Source: Bradyrhizobium sp. 200
Lineage (GTDB): Bacteria > Pseudomonadota > Alphaproteobacteria > Rhizobiales > Xanthobacteraceae
Reading direction: 5' to 3'
DNA length: 64,000 bases
Assembly: GCF_023100945.1 (NCBI RefSeq)
Contig: NZ_CP064689.1
Location: forward strand, 620,001-684,000
Shown here: in pieces, positions 48,976-58,116 of the stretch
Layout: every line of letters starts with the position of its first letter
How positions within the stretch are numbered: the first letter of the stretch is position 1
Position numbers and translations under genes: made by a program
Notes under the pieces: generated by a model
The model's database searches: none
The model's input: the letters and a program-made list of their open reading frames with translations, nothing else
What the model was told of the DNA's origin: nothing

Positions 48976-50049
48976 TCACGGCATCGCAAATCGCAGGGTC
49001 TTGCCGCCGCTACTCATATCGACCGGCGCAAAGCCGATCGCTGCAAGCCCGCGGGTGCCGCAATCGCCCTGTTCGGAGACTTCGAATTTGCTCTCGCGCG
49101 TGCAGAGCTCCTTCGGGCCGCCCCAGTTCAACGGCCTGTCGCGGTATTTGACGGCGCGGTTTTCGCCGTCGACGGCTTCGGCGAAACTGTAGACCTGTTT
49201 TGGCTGGCCGGTCACGTCGGGATGCAGGCACTTGCCGGGATCGATGCGGTACCAGCCACGGCTGGTCACGGCCTTGCCGTCGTCGGTCGCGACCGCCGCC
49301 ATGATCTTGTGCGGCGTGTCGTTGCACCAGGTCAGTCCGGTGGAGGAGGGCTTTTGCACGGCCTCGATCATGGTGGCGAAGAAGTTTTGCGACTGCACGA
49401 CATCGGTGGCGAGCCCGCGGCTCTTCAGGAACGCCGCCAGTGCGGCTTGCGTCTTCGGCCCGTCGACGCCGTCGATCGGGGCGGCGTCATAGCCCGCGAT
49501 GACCAGCAGCCGCTGGATGCCGGCCAGCCGCGCCTGCTCGTCGTCATATTCGGAATCCTCGGCGAGATAGGCGACGAGGTTGCCGTCGTCGGTCCGCGTC
49601 GGCGTGACCTGGGTGAAAGGCGCCGGCGTCTGGTTGCCGCGGCATTGGCGGGCGGCGGCGATGACGAAATTCTCCGGCGCGATGCACAGCGTGTCGCTGC
49701 CGTTCTGCGGGATCGGCGAAGCGCCGTAGACGCCGAGTGCGCGTGCATTCAGCAGGATGCGGTCGGCGGTCAGTGCGCCCTGCAGCACGACGCGGCAGGC
49801 GGCCGGATCGATCCGGAACCAGCCCCGCGTCGCGGTTGCCGCCTTGTCGTCGATGCCGATCGCGGCCTCGACCACATAGCTCATGCGGTTGCAGAGTTTC
49901 AGATCGGCGAAGGCGGGCAGGGAGGAAACGAACAGCGAGATCGCGGCGGCTGGAAGCGACATCAGGAAACGGGCCAATGCGGAGCGCTGTGATGCTCTCC
50001 GCTCGTCAAGCCCGGGCATGACGACTTTCTTTTTCCGCTCGTGCATCAC
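48976..50049 (-). CDS. Exported DUF1036 protein with two DUF1036 units
   Basis: A 357-residue protein with a signal peptide ([18 protein letters not shown]). Two DUF1036 units are seen. The first starts [16 protein letters not shown] with [13 protein letters not shown], near residues 50-95. The second starts [16 protein letters not shown] with [13 protein letters not shown], near 235-275. A segment between them resembles a peptidoglycan-binding repeat ([21 protein letters not shown]). It is probably periplasmic. Function unknown. Its ATG overlaps the argB stop by 4 bases. Confidence 0.8.
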   Translation of the reverse strand: MMHERKKKVVMPGLDERRASQRSALARFLMSLPAAAISLFVSSLPAFADLKLCNRMSYVVEAAIGIDDKAATATRGWFRIDPAACRVVLQGALTADRILLNARALGVYGASPIPQNGSDTLCIAPENFVIAAARQCRGNQTPAPFTQVTPTRTDDGNLVAYLAEDSEYDDEQARLAGIQRLLVIAGYDAAPIDGVDGPKTQAALAAFLKSRGLATDVVQSQNFFATMIEAVQKPSSTGLTWCNDTPHKIMAAVATDDGKAVTSRGWYRIDPGKCLHPDVTGQPKQVYSFAEAVDGENRAVKYRDRPLNWGGPKELCTRESKFEVSEQGDCGTRGLAAIGFAPVDMSSGGKTLRFAMP

Positions 50050-50942
50050 TTGTGGATCAGCGTGCCGGTGCCCTGGTTGGTGAACAATTCGAGCAGCACC
50101 GCGTGCCGCATCTTGCCGTCGATGATGACGACGCCCTGCACGCCCTGTTCCAGCGCGTAGATGCAGGTCTCGACCTTCGGGATCATGCCGCCGGAAATCG
50201 TGCCGTCGGCGATCAGCTTTCGGGCATCCTTCACCGACAGCTCCGGAATCAGCTTCTTCGACTTGTCGAGCACGCCGGGAACGTCGGTCAAAAGCAGCAG
50301 CCGCTTCGCCTTCAGCGCGCCGGCCACGGCACCTGCAAAGGTGTCGGCGTTGACATTGAGCGTCTGGCCGTCATGCGAGGTCGCGAGCGGCGCCAGCACC
50401 GGGATCAGCTCATAGCCGATCAATTGATTGAGCAGCGTCAGGTCGACCTTGTCGGGGTCGCCGACAAAGCCGAGATCGACGGCCTTTTCGATGTTGGAAT
50501 CCGGGTCGACCATGGTGCGCGTCGTCTTCGACGCCTTCACCATGTTGCCGTCCTTGCCGGAGAGGCCCACCGCCTTGCCGCCGGCTTCGTTGATGTAGCC
50601 GACGAGCTGCTTGTTGACCGAGCCCGCCAGCACCATCTCGACGATCTCGATGGTGGCGGCGTCGGTGATGCGAAGCCCGGCGGCGAATTCGGACTGGATG
50701 CCGAGCCGCTTGAGCATGGTCGCGATCTGCGGCCCGCCGCCATGCACCACCACCGGATTGATCGCGGTCTGCTCCAGCAGAACGATGTCGCGGGCAAACG
50801 CCTTGGCGGTCTCCTCGGCGCCCATGGCATGGCCGCCATATTTGATGACGATGGTTTCCTCGTCATATTGCTGCATATGCGGCAGCGCTTCCGACAGGAT
50901 GCGGGCCTGATCGAGCGGACTGATATTCGGCGCTGATGTCAT
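50046..50942 (-). CDS. argB: Acetylglutamate kinase
   Basis: A 298-residue amino acid kinase of arginine synthesis. The N-terminal phosphate-binding [12 protein letters not shown] near 30-41, the VVHGGGPQI motif near 65-73 and the [15 protein letters not shown] segment near 195-210 are present. The N-terminal helix is of the arginine-sensitive hexameric type (PHMQQYDEE), so feedback inhibition is likely. The ATG at 50942 is chosen over an unconserved 21-residue extension. Confidence 0.95.
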   Translation of the reverse strand: MTSAPNISPLDQARILSEALPHMQQYDEETIVIKYGGHAMGAEETAKAFARDIVLLEQTAINPVVVHGGGPQIATMLKRLGIQSEFAAGLRITDAATIEIVEMVLAGSVNKQLVGYINEAGGKAVGLSGKDGNMVKASKTTRTMVDPDSNIEKAVDLGFVGDPDKVDLTLLNQLIGYELIPVLAPLATSHDGQTLNVNADTFAGAVAGALKAKRLLLLTDVPGVLDKSKKLIPELSVKDARKLIADGTISGGMIPKVETCIYALEQGVQGVVIIDGKMRHAVLLELFTNQGTGTLIHK

Positions 50943-51047
50943 GAAGCGGGTCTCGCCATTCCGGATGTCGGGCCGGGTTCTATCCGATTGGCGGGCAGGG
51001 CGCAAAGTGGGGGAATTGCGGAGGCCTGTGCCCCGGGCTACGGAGCT

Positions 51048-51419
51048 TCATCCCCGCCTCGGCCAGGCGGCCGCTACCGCCAAGGCCAGCCAGCTCACGA
51101 TCAGCAGCGTCCCTCCCGTCGGCGCGGCCATTGGAAACAGCCCATGGCCAACGTAGTGCCGCAGCGTCAGGTCGCCGGCGAACAGGCTTGCCGCGATGAC
51201 AAGGCCGAAGGCGGCCGCGATGCCGATTTTCGCGTGAACGACCCCGCGCTCGGCCAACGCAACGGCGCCCAATACCGCGCTGGCGTGAAACAGCAGCATC
51301 GACGAGGCCGACGCCAGCCGCGACGCATCCGCGCCATGGGCGGAGGCAGCCGCCAGCATGACGCCGTCCGCGCCCATGACGGCGGCGAGCACGATCAGGA
51401 TGCGGCAAACGCGGGTCAT
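51048..51419 (-). CDS. DUF423 small membrane protein
   Basis: A 123-residue protein with about four TM segments. Typical DUF423 features are ASSMLLFHASAVLGAVAL, GDLTLRHYVGHGLFPMAAPTGG and a final TM. Function is unknown. Its ATG shares one base with the engB stop (TGATG), a translational coupling signal. Confidence 0.8.
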   Translation of the reverse strand: MTRVCRILIVLAAVMGADGVMLAAASAHGADASRLASASSMLLFHASAVLGAVALAERGVVHAKIGIAAAFGLVIAASLFAGDLTLRHYVGHGLFPMAAPTGGTLLIVSWLALAVAAAWPRRG

Positions 51420-52069
51420 CAACTTCGCTCGCTCAACAGGCGCACCATCGCGGCGCGCAATTCCGGCATGCCGGCGCCGGAGCGCGAGGACGTCACCAGG
51501 ACTTCCGGAAACGCCGCCGGATGCCTGGCGAGCGCTGCCGTGGTTTCGGCGATGTTCTTTTCCAGTTCGGCCGTCTTCACCTGGTCCGCCTTGGTCAGCA
51601 CCACCTGATAGCTCACGGCGGACTTGTCCAGCGTCTTCAGCACATCCTGGTCGACATCCTTGATGCCGTGGCGCGCGTCGATCAGCACATAGACCCGCGC
51701 CAGCGTGGCGCGCCCCAGAAGGAATTGATGGATCAGTCTTGTCCAGGAAGCGACCTTGGTCTTCGGCGCCGCGGCGTAGCCATAGCCGGGCATGTCGACC
51801 AGGCGCAGCCCTGACTTGTCGGGCCCTTCGAAGAAGATCAGTTCCTGGGTGCGGCCCGGCGTATGCGAGGTGCGCGCCAGCGCGTTGCGGCCGGTGAGCG
51901 CATTGATCAGGCTCGATTTGCCGACATTGGAGCGGCCGGCAAATGCCACTTCCATGCCTGCCATTGGCGGCAGCGTCTCGATCGAGGGCGAGGCCCAGAC
52001 GAACTTCCATTCGCCGGCGAAGAGTTTTCGGCCCTCTTCGATCAGCTTCGCATCGATGTCGGCGTTCAT
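51419..52069 (-). CDS. engB: Ribosome biogenesis GTPase EngB/YsxC
   Basis: A 216-residue GTPase for large-subunit assembly. The G1 motif is AGRSNVGKSSLINAL near 44-58, G2 region THTPGRTQ-like (SHTPGRTQELIFF), G3 DMPGYGYA near 92-99 and G4 LTKAD near 145. The start at 52069 (MNADIDAKLI) is chosen because the longer frame is translated repeat DNA. It is downstream of yidC in the usual rnpA-yidC-engB order. Confidence 0.95.
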   Translation of the reverse strand: MNADIDAKLIEEGRKLFAGEWKFVWASPSIETLPPMAGMEVAFAGRSNVGKSSLINALTGRNALARTSHTPGRTQELIFFEGPDKSGLRLVDMPGYGYAAAPKTKVASWTRLIHQFLLGRATLARVYVLIDARHGIKDVDQDVLKTLDKSAVSYQVVLTKADQVKTAELEKNIAETTAALARHPAAFPEVLVTSSRSGAGMPELRAAMVRLLSERS

Positions 52070-52086
52070 GCGAAGGTTCTTCCGTC

Positions 52087-52165
52087 CGTCATTGCGAGCG
52101 AAGCGAAGCAATCCATGGTGCAGGACGCGAAAGTGGGGACTGCTTCGTCGTTTCTCGCAATGACG
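52087..52165. repeat. Dispersed palindrome (CGTCATTGCGAGCGAAGCG type), copy 2
   Basis: CGTCATTGCGAGCGAAGCG with AAGCAATCCAT, mirrored by ACTGCTTCGTCG and TCTCGCAATGACG. Same family as 12241-12325. It lies between yidC and engB. Confidence 0.85.
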
Positions 52166-52178
52166 AGGAGGGGACTTA

Positions 52179-54056
52179 TCACGTCTTCTCGGCCGGCTTG
52201 CCCATGCCAAAGCTCGCCTTGAGATTGTCCATCAGCTCCACCTTCACGCCGTTCTTGCGCATGATGTAGCTCTGCTGCAGCACGGAAAGCAGGTTATTCC
52301 AGGCCCAGTAGATCACGAGGCCCGCCGGAAAGCCTGCCAGCATGAAGGTGAAGATCAGCGGCATCCAGTCGAAGATCATCTTCTGGGTCGGATCCGGCGG
52401 CGTCGGATTCAGCTTCATCTGGAACCACATCGTGATGCCCATGATGATCGGCCAGACGCCGAGCGCGAGATAGGCGCCGAGCACCGGCACATGCGTCGGA
52501 TCGAACGGCAACAGCCCGAACAGGTTGAAGATCGTGGTCGGGTCGTGCGCCGAGAGATCCTTGATCCAGCCGTAGAACGGCGCATGGCGCATTTCGATGG
52601 TGACGAACAGCACCTTGTAAAGCGAGAAGAATACCGGGATCTGCAGCGCCACCGGAAGACAGCCGGCGATCGGATTGATCTTCTCCTTGCGGTAGATCTC
52701 CATCATCTCCTGCTGCTGCTTCTGACGGTCGTCCGGATAGCGCTCCTTCAGCGCGGCGAGTTGCGGCTGCACCGACTTCATCTTCGCCATCGAGGCGTAG
52801 GACTTGTTGGCGAGCGGGAAGAACAGGATCTTGATCAGCAGGGTCACCAGCAGAATGGAGACGCCGAAATTGCCGACCAGGTGGAAGAAGTAGTCGAGCG
52901 CCAGGAACATCGGCTTGGTGATGAAGTGGAACCAGCCCCAGTCGATCAAGAGATCGAAATGGTTCAGCCCGAGCTGACTGTTGTAGCCGCCATGGCCTGC
53001 GAAGGGGAAGTTGATGCCGACGACGCCGGCTTCCTTGGCTCCGGCAAACAGCCGCGCATTGGCGCTGCCGGTGCCGCCGATCGCAATGGTCTGCGGATCC
53101 TGCAGGTAGTCGGTCTGATAACGGACTTTGGCGCCGGGTTCGGCGAGGAAGCGGGCCTTGAGGCGCGCCGACGTGTCGGGCAACAGCGCCGCAGCCCAAT
53201 ATTTGTCGGTGATGCCGAGCCAGCCGTTCGTGACGTTGAACTCGAAGCCCCGCCCGCCGCTGCCCAGAACGGGCGCCTCGGCGACGGCCTTGTAGCCGTG
53301 CTCCTGCAGGCCCTTGTCACCGAGATAGCCGATCAGGCCTTCGTGCAGGATATAGTAGCCCGAAACCTCAGGCGTGCCGTGGCGCGAGATGAGGGCGAAT
53401 GGATAGAGTGTGACCGGTGCGGCGCCGACGTTGGTGACGTCGTCCTTGATAGTGAAGAGATAGCGGTCGTCGATCGCAATGGTGCGGCGGAAGGTGAGGC
53501 CTTCGCCATTGTCGTATTTGAGCGTCACCGGGTTGCTGGGCGTCAGGCTGCCGGAGCCCTCCTGCTGCCACACCGTCTCGCGGTCGGGAAGCCGCGCCGT
53601 CGAGCCCGAGGCCGCGACCCAGCCGAACTCGGCATAATAGGGATGAGCCGTGTTCGAGGGCGAGAACAGTACGATCGCGGGCGACTTCGGATCGACGGTG
53701 TCGCGGAATTTCTCCAGCGACAGGTCGTCGACGCGTGCACCTTTCAGCGCGATGCTGCCCGAAACCCGCGGCGTCTCGATCTTGATGCGGGGCGAGGCCG
53801 CGATCGCGGCCTCGCGGCTGACGACGGGCGCCGGCGTGCCCGGTTGGCCGGCGGGCGTGGTGGCGGATGGCGTCGAGCCTGGCTGCGGGGTGGTCGATCC
53901 CGGCGCCGTCTGCGGCGACGGCTTGTTGAGCTCGGCCTGGGTCTGGCTTTGCGCGCGCTGCCGCTCCATCTGCGGCATGTTGTAAAAATACTGCCAAGCG
54001 ATCAGCACGAGGCCGGACAGAATGACGGCGAGGATGGTGTTGCGATTGTCGGTCAT
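52179..54056 (-). CDS. yidC: Membrane protein insertase YidC
   Basis: A 625-residue YidC. The N-terminal TM (ILAVILSGLVLIAWQYFY) is followed by a low-complexity Gln/Pro/Thr stretch and a periplasmic beta-sandwich domain of about 280 residues. The Oxa1-like core (GNFGVSILLVTLLIKILFF, the MAKMKSVQPQLAALKERY hairpin and three more TMs) completes it. It inserts proteins from Sec or alone. The ATG at 54056 (MTDNRNTILAV) is the conserved start. Confidence 0.96.
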   Translation of the reverse strand: MTDNRNTILAVILSGLVLIAWQYFYNMPQMERQRAQSQTQAELNKPSPQTAPGSTTPQPGSTPSATTPAGQPGTPAPVVSREAAIAASPRIKIETPRVSGSIALKGARVDDLSLEKFRDTVDPKSPAIVLFSPSNTAHPYYAEFGWVAASGSTARLPDRETVWQQEGSGSLTPSNPVTLKYDNGEGLTFRRTIAIDDRYLFTIKDDVTNVGAAPVTLYPFALISRHGTPEVSGYYILHEGLIGYLGDKGLQEHGYKAVAEAPVLGSGGRGFEFNVTNGWLGITDKYWAAALLPDTSARLKARFLAEPGAKVRYQTDYLQDPQTIAIGGTGSANARLFAGAKEAGVVGINFPFAGHGGYNSQLGLNHFDLLIDWGWFHFITKPMFLALDYFFHLVGNFGVSILLVTLLIKILFFPLANKSYASMAKMKSVQPQLAALKERYPDDRQKQQQEMMEIYRKEKINPIAGCLPVALQIPVFFSLYKVLFVTIEMRHAPFYGWIKDLSAHDPTTIFNLFGLLPFDPTHVPVLGAYLALGVWPIIMGITMWFQMKLNPTPPDPTQKMIFDWMPLIFTFMLAGFPAGLVIYWAWNNLLSVLQQSYIMRKNGVKVELMDNLKASFGMGKPAEKT

Positions 54057-54076
54057 CGTTTTTGAGGTCTCGCCAT

Positions 54077-54421
54077 TCAATTCGGAAGTTTGGTCGGCTG
54101 CCGGTCGAGGCGATGCAGCGCCGAGCGGAGATCGTCGAGCATGGTTGCGAAGTCGCGGGTGAGCGCGGCCCGGCGGCCTACCAGCACATAATCATGGTGC
54201 GGTCGCATGGATATGACGTCCAGCCGCTTCACCAGTTCGCGAAGCCTGCGCCGGATACGATTGCGCTCGGTAGCGGTGCCGTTCTTTTTGGTAACGGTGA
54301 AACCAATCCGGATCGGGCCGTCATCGTCGCGGGCGCGGCCCTGCACCACGAAGGCAGCGCTGTTGGCCCGTGTGCCATTGGCAACGGCGAGAAAGTCCGC
54401 CCGCTGCCTCAGCCGATCCAT
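54077..54421 (-). CDS. rnpA: Ribonuclease P protein component
   Basis: A 114-residue basic protein with the signature NGTATERNRIRRRLRELV near residues 47-64. It binds RNase P RNA for tRNA 5' maturation. The start at 54421 (MDRLRQRADF) is chosen as the conserved N-terminus; longer frames overlap rpmH. It is 26 bases downstream of rpmH and 20 bases upstream of yidC. Confidence 0.93.
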   Translation of the reverse strand: MDRLRQRADFLAVANGTRANSAAFVVQGRARDDDGPIRIGFTVTKKNGTATERNRIRRRLRELVKRLDVISMRPHHDYVLVGRRAALTRDFATMLDDLRSALHRLDRQPTKLPN

Positions 54422-54447
54422 GAATGAAATCTCCGGAAGGATCCGGC

Positions 54448-54582
54448 TCAGGCGCTCAGACGCTTGCGACCACGCGCACGACGGGCGGCGAGAACCTTGC
54501 GGCCGCCTGCAGTGGCGAGACGGGCGCGGAAGCCGTGACGGCGCTTGCGCACCAGTTTGCTGGGTTGATAAGTCCGCTTCAC
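54448..54582 (-). CDS. rpmH: 50S ribosomal protein L34
   Basis: A 44-residue protein with the unmistakable sequence [20 protein letters not shown] and [17 protein letters not shown]. It starts with GTG at 54580-54582 (GTGAAGCGGACT), which is unusual for a ribosomal protein and would be missed if only ATG starts were allowed. It heads the rpmH-rnpA-yidC cluster. Confidence 0.97.
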   Translation of the reverse strand: MKRTYQPSKLVRKRRHGFRARLATAGGRKVLAARRARGRKRLSA

Positions 54583-55000
54583 GGGTAGTTCTCCGCTGAC
54601 CGGGCAATTTGCCTGTTGGATTGAGATCAAGTCCGGTGATGCGGGCCGGCCCGAAAAAGGGCCAGTTACGGCCCAAACGAGCCGCCCCCGGTGGAACCGG
54701 GCCATCGCGGACAGTTGGCGCGGCTTATACGGGAGCGACCTGTTTTCGTCAATGTCAGGGGTTGCCGCAGTGCGCGTTCTTTGAAACGTCGCAATTGGGG
54801 CGAATATATCTGTTTTCGTGGGGTTTTCAGGGGCAAGACGGCGGCGTGCCGGAGCCATCGGAACCGCAAGACATTAGCGATCGGTAATTTGACCGCTAGC
54901 CGGCCCAAACGCATCCTTGGAATCACCGTACCACCCCAGCAGGGCCGGGGTGGCGTGGGTCCGGCGGGCTCCGAAGCAGAGAATATCAAGGCAGCTATTC
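54583..55000. promoter_or_regulatory. Divergent intergenic region between rpmH and the histidine kinase gene
   Basis: About 420 bases without a credible gene. The left half holds the rpmH leader and its promoter. The right half should hold the promoter of the kinase gene, but I see no clear hexamers there. No repeat family member is present. Confidence 0.5.
54724..54752 (-). promoter_or_regulatory. Sigma-70-type promoter for rpmH
   Basis: On the minus strand TTGACG (54752-54747) and TATAAG (54729-54724) are separated by exactly 17 bases. This is close to the vegetative consensus and predicts a leader of about 135 bases before the rpmH GTG. It is the clearest promoter in the window. Confidence 0.75.
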
Positions 55001-56476
55001 GTGTCAGTGACCGACGACCAGCCGACTCCCCAAGCTCCGCGGACCTGCGGCCCGCGCCGGCTCGGCTTGTCCGGTAAGCTTTTGCTGCTGACGATCCCGC
55101 TCGTGATGATCGCCCTCCTGATGATCTACGTGCCTTCGATCGCGAATTTCTGGACCAACCGGCTGAACGACCGCCTCGCGGCGGCCAACACCGCCGCTCT
55201 CGTGCTGGATGCCGCGCCGCTCGGCATGGTGCCGGATTCGCTGGCGCGGCAGATTCTGACCAGCGTCGGCGCACGCGCGGTCGCCATCAAGATGGGGCAT
55301 CAGCGCCGGCTGCTTGCCAGCGCCGATCCGCCGGCGAAGGTCGATCATGACATCGACATGCGGACGCTGACGGTGTGGACCGCGATCGTCGAATCCTTCG
55401 ACACCATGCTGGAGCGAGGCACCGAGACGATCCGCGTGGTCGGGCCGGCGCCGGGCGGCGCGCAGTTCATTGAGGTCGTGATCGACGAAGCGCCGTTGCG
55501 GCAGGCGATGTACCGCTTCTCCCGCAATCTGCTGCTGGTCTCGCTGGGGATCGCGATGCTCGCCGCGGGGCTGGTTTACCTCGCGCTGCATTATCTGTTC
55601 GTGCGGCCGATGCGGCGGTTGACGGCAAATCTGGTCGGCTTCCACGAAAACCCCGAAAGCGCGGCCCGCATCATCGTGCCGAGCCAGCGCGGCGACGAGA
55701 TCGGGGTGGCCGAGCGCGAATTGTCCGACATGCAGCGCGACCTGGTCTCGATGCTCTCGCAGAAGAGCCGGCTTGCCGCGCTCGGCCTCGCCGTGTCGAA
55801 GATCAACCACGATCTGCGCAATCTTCTCGCCTCCTCGCAATTGCTGTCGGACCAGCTCGCCAGCGTGCCGGATCCGAGGGTGCAGCGCTTTGCGCCGAAA
55901 CTGATGCGCTCGCTGGAGCGCGCCATCGATTTCTGCCAGTCGACCCTCTCTTACGGCCGCGCCCAGGAAGCCGAGCCCGACCGCCGCATGATCCTGGTCG
56001 AACCCGTGGTGACCGAAGTGCGAGAATCCGCCGGCCTCGCCGCCGATGCCTCGATCACCTGGATCAGCGCGATCGAGCGCTCCCTTTCGATCGATGCCGA
56101 TCCGGACCAGCTTTTTCGCGTGCTCCTCAACCTGGTGCGCAACGCGGCGCAAGCGCTGGAAAGCGCCAAGGGCGATGCCGCGACCTTGCAGATCCGCATC
56201 ACCGGCCGCCGCGAAGGCTCGGTTGCGATCATCGAGGTGTCCGACACCGGCCCGGGCGTGCCGGCGAAGGCGCGCGAACACCTGTTCGAGGCATTCCAGA
56301 CCTCCAGCCGGCCCGGCGGCAGCGGGCTCGGGCTCGCGATCGCCGCCGAACTGGTCCGCGCCCATGGCGGCGACATCCATCTGGTCGAAGGCACCATCGG
56401 CGCCACCTTCCGGATCTCGATCCCGGATCGGCCGGTGGAACTGCAGAGCATCCGCAACGAGCGGGCGCGGGCGTAA
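55001..56476 (+). CDS. Orphan sensor histidine kinase
   Basis: A 491-residue membrane kinase. TM1 (KLLLLTIPLVMIALLMIYVP) and TM2 (LLLVSLGIAMLAAGLVYLAL) enclose a periplasmic domain of about 130 residues, and a HAMP domain follows. The phospho-acceptor is in VSKINHDLRNLLAS; N box NLVRNAAQAL, G1 VSDTGPGVP and G2 SGLGLAIAAEL are intact. No response regulator is adjacent. The start is uncertain: GTG at 55001 or 55007 is likely, while an ATG at 54917 gives an unlike-family extension. Confidence 0.85.
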   Translation: MSVTDDQPTPQAPRTCGPRRLGLSGKLLLLTIPLVMIALLMIYVPSIANFWTNRLNDRLAAANTAALVLDAAPLGMVPDSLARQILTSVGARAVAIKMGHQRRLLASADPPAKVDHDIDMRTLTVWTAIVESFDTMLERGTETIRVVGPAPGGAQFIEVVIDEAPLRQAMYRFSRNLLLVSLGIAMLAAGLVYLALHYLFVRPMRRLTANLVGFHENPESAARIIVPSQRGDEIGVAERELSDMQRDLVSMLSQKSRLAALGLAVSKINHDLRNLLASSQLLSDQLASVPDPRVQRFAPKLMRSLERAIDFCQSTLSYGRAQEAEPDRRMILVEPVVTEVRESAGLAADASITWISAIERSLSIDADPDQLFRVLLNLVRNAAQALESAKGDAATLQIRITGRREGSVAIIEVSDTGPGVPAKAREHLFEAFQTSSRPGGSGLGLAIAAELVRAHGGDIHLVEGTIGATFRISIPDRPVELQSIRNERARA

Positions 56477-56658
56477 GGCGCGGCCTGGACTTGCGTTTTG
56501 CAGTCGTTTGCAGCCGGTTTACCATCGGAAATGGATGGGCAGATCCCGTCAGGCGGACCTTGCAAAGCGGGGCCGGAGCGGGTAGCTAAAGCGCTCTTTC
56601 GCGCCCGTCCTTATTCGGACGCATCCGGGCCCTTAGGGCCTAATGCCTTGCGAAAAAC
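56477..56658. other. Intergenic region before tRNA-Arg
   Basis: About 180 bases with no gene seen. A short palindrome (GGGCCCTTAGGGCC, about 56628-56641) lies 18 bases before the tRNA and may be part of its promoter region or a terminator of the kinase gene. Confidence 0.4.
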
Positions 56659-56735
56659 GCGCCCGTAGCTCAGCTGGATAGAGCACCAGACTACGAATCT
56701 GGGGGTCAGGAGTTCGAATCTCTTCGGGCGCGCCA
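56659..56735 (+). tRNA. tRNA-Arg (anticodon ACG)
   Basis: A full cloverleaf of 77 nt with encoded CCA. The acceptor GCGCCCG pairs with CGGGCGC; the D arm is GCTCAGCTGGATAGAGC; the anticodon arm is CCAGACTACGAATCTGG with ACG in the loop; the T arm has AGTTCGAATCT. ACG reads CGU, CGC and CGA after inosine modification. It marks the boundary between conserved chromosome and accessory DNA. Confidence 0.96.
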
Positions 56736-57102
56736 TTAATATCAAACAGTTGCGGAAGCGCACCGTTTGAGATGGGGCAAATAAAACGGTTTTTCAAACG
56801 GTGTTTGTGGATGCCGGCGGACGTCTAATCCCCGCAATGTGATTGACAGGGCCGAGCAGACAAAGCGGCTCGACGAGCGGCTTCTTATTTATTCGGGATC
56901 GGCACTGAGTCCCCACGCGCCGAACGAGCCTACCGCCAGTTCGAATCCCACTCTCTCCGCCATGGACGCATACCAAGTAATTGATAATAAAAACAATTAC
57001 TGGACTTTGGCAATCATTCCCCACCTCGTTCCCCACTTCCTTGCGAAAGATTCCTGTGCGTGCGGCGTTTCGACTCAGTGGTTTCGGCAGTAGCCTTGTC
57101 GA
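56736..57102. other. Gene-poor stretch at the island boundary
   Basis: About 365 bases without a convincing gene. It contains an inverted repeat (ACCGTTTGA at 56762-56770 and TCAAACGGT at 56794-56802), which may be a tRNA terminator or att-related structure, and a tRNA-Ser 3' fragment (listed separately). Base composition is lower in GC than the flanking chromosome, for example TAATTGATAATAAAAACAAT near 56980. Confidence 0.5.
56939..56962 (+). mobile_element. tRNA-Ser 3'-end fragment, probable attachment-site scar
   Basis: GTTCGAATCCCACTCTCTCC followed by GCCA is the 3' end of a tRNA: the T loop TTCGAAT, 3' T-stem CCCAC, acceptor strand TCTCTCC, discriminator G and CCA. The sequence before it (CCGCCA) does not pair with the T-stem, so tRNA identity begins inside the T arm. 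Phage and island integrases leave exactly such fragments when they cross over in the tRNA 3' half. Acceptor TCTCTCC fits tRNA-Ser. The intact tRNA is not in the window. Confidence 0.7.
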
Positions 57103-58077
57103 GTGGCCGACCCGAGCAACATCAGCCTGAAGGATCGTACCGAGTACCTAGTGCTTCGGAAGTTTCCATTCGCGCGCGCTATTGATTTTCCGCCTTCGCT
57201 CAACGCCAGTCGCGGTCGGGGTACGGAGGCCAGCCCCCAATTGCGGGAATCACTGGCCGCCTACCGTGCAGAACTGGCATCGCTTTCAAGTGAGGAAATC
57301 GGCACGCGCTACGCTGCCGAGAAGGATCGCGAATACCAGCTTGCGGTTGAGAAGGCACGACAAGAAGAGCGAGGGCGCTTTTTCAATCAACCTCACGCCG
57401 CTGCCGACTTCGAGCACTGGTCTAAGTTGGCACATTGGACGTTGGACGAAGCCGTCGCGCTGTCGTTTGGTAAAGCCCCGGAGAGGGTGAATTGGGAGGC
57501 TGTTTCCAAGTATTTGCAACTATCTTCCTTCGCGGTTCAATACGGCCGTCGCCGGGAACTTGCATTAAGGGCAGCCCAATGGAAGCAGCTTTACGATCCG
57601 GTACTACCTGGTATTTTTCTCGCATGGGCCAAGGGGCTTGAAATCGAATTACCCGCGGCGCTGGTCGAAGCCGTCCAAAAGCGCGGTCCAATCCGTGACT
57701 GGAAGTCTTTGTTCGATGAATTGAAGACGACGCACGCAAAAAAGGAAGCAAGCTGGACGGCGTTGGACGAAGCGAAAGACAGAACGATAGCAGCAAAAGA
57801 TAGAGTGGTGGCTGCTCTTGAGGAGCGCGTGCGCCAATTGGAAGCGCAGCAAACCAGCCAGCCGCCGGAAAAGCAGCTTGGCGCGCGCGAACGCGAGAGC
57901 CTATTGAAGTTAGTCATAGGCATGGCTGTTGGCGGTTACGCGTATAAATCGACCGCGCGACGCAGTGAACAAACCACCGCCATTGCTGATGATTTGGCGC
58001 AAGCCGGCATTCCTTTGGATGCCGACACGGTTCGCAAATGGCTGAGAGAAGCAGCCGAATTATTGCCCCGGGATTGA
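57103..58077 (+). CDS. Island-encoded protein of unknown function with coiled coil
   Basis: A 324-residue soluble protein with a GTG start. A first conserved block reads HWSKLAHWTLDEAVALSFGK near residues 105-124. A charged coiled coil spans about 205-255 (AKDRVVAALEERVRQLEAQ). A C-terminal domain of about 60 residues reads ERESLLKLVIGMAVGGYAY then GIPLDADTVRKWLREAAELL. I recall this C-terminal domain in many phage- or island-linked hypothetical proteins; it looks helical and possibly DNA-binding. Its GC content is lower than its neighbours. No function can be given. Confidence 0.7.
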   Translation: MADPSNISLKDRTEYLVLRKFPFARAIDFPPSLNASRGRGTEASPQLRESLAAYRAELASLSSEEIGTRYAAEKDREYQLAVEKARQEERGRFFNQPHAAADFEHWSKLAHWTLDEAVALSFGKAPERVNWEAVSKYLQLSSFAVQYGRRRELALRAAQWKQLYDPVLPGIFLAWAKGLEIELPAALVEAVQKRGPIRDWKSLFDELKTTHAKKEASWTALDEAKDRTIAAKDRVVAALEERVRQLEAQQTSQPPEKQLGARERESLLKLVIGMAVGGYAYKSTARRSEQTTAIADDLAQAGIPLDADTVRKWLREAAELLPRD

Positions 58078-58116
58078 AACTCCGCTGCTTCAACCTGACA
58101 GCTAGAAGAGCATGCC

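Noticed and set aside
56659..56735. tRNA-Arg as the active integration site of the island
   Set aside because: No second copy of its 3' end is seen downstream within the window, and the only duplicated-looking tRNA end is of a different tRNA.
56794..57036. Minus-strand 80-codon frame containing GGESGIRT
   Set aside because: The GESGIRT motif is what a tRNA 3' end gives when translated in reverse; it reflects the tRNA-Ser fragment rather than an integrase gene.
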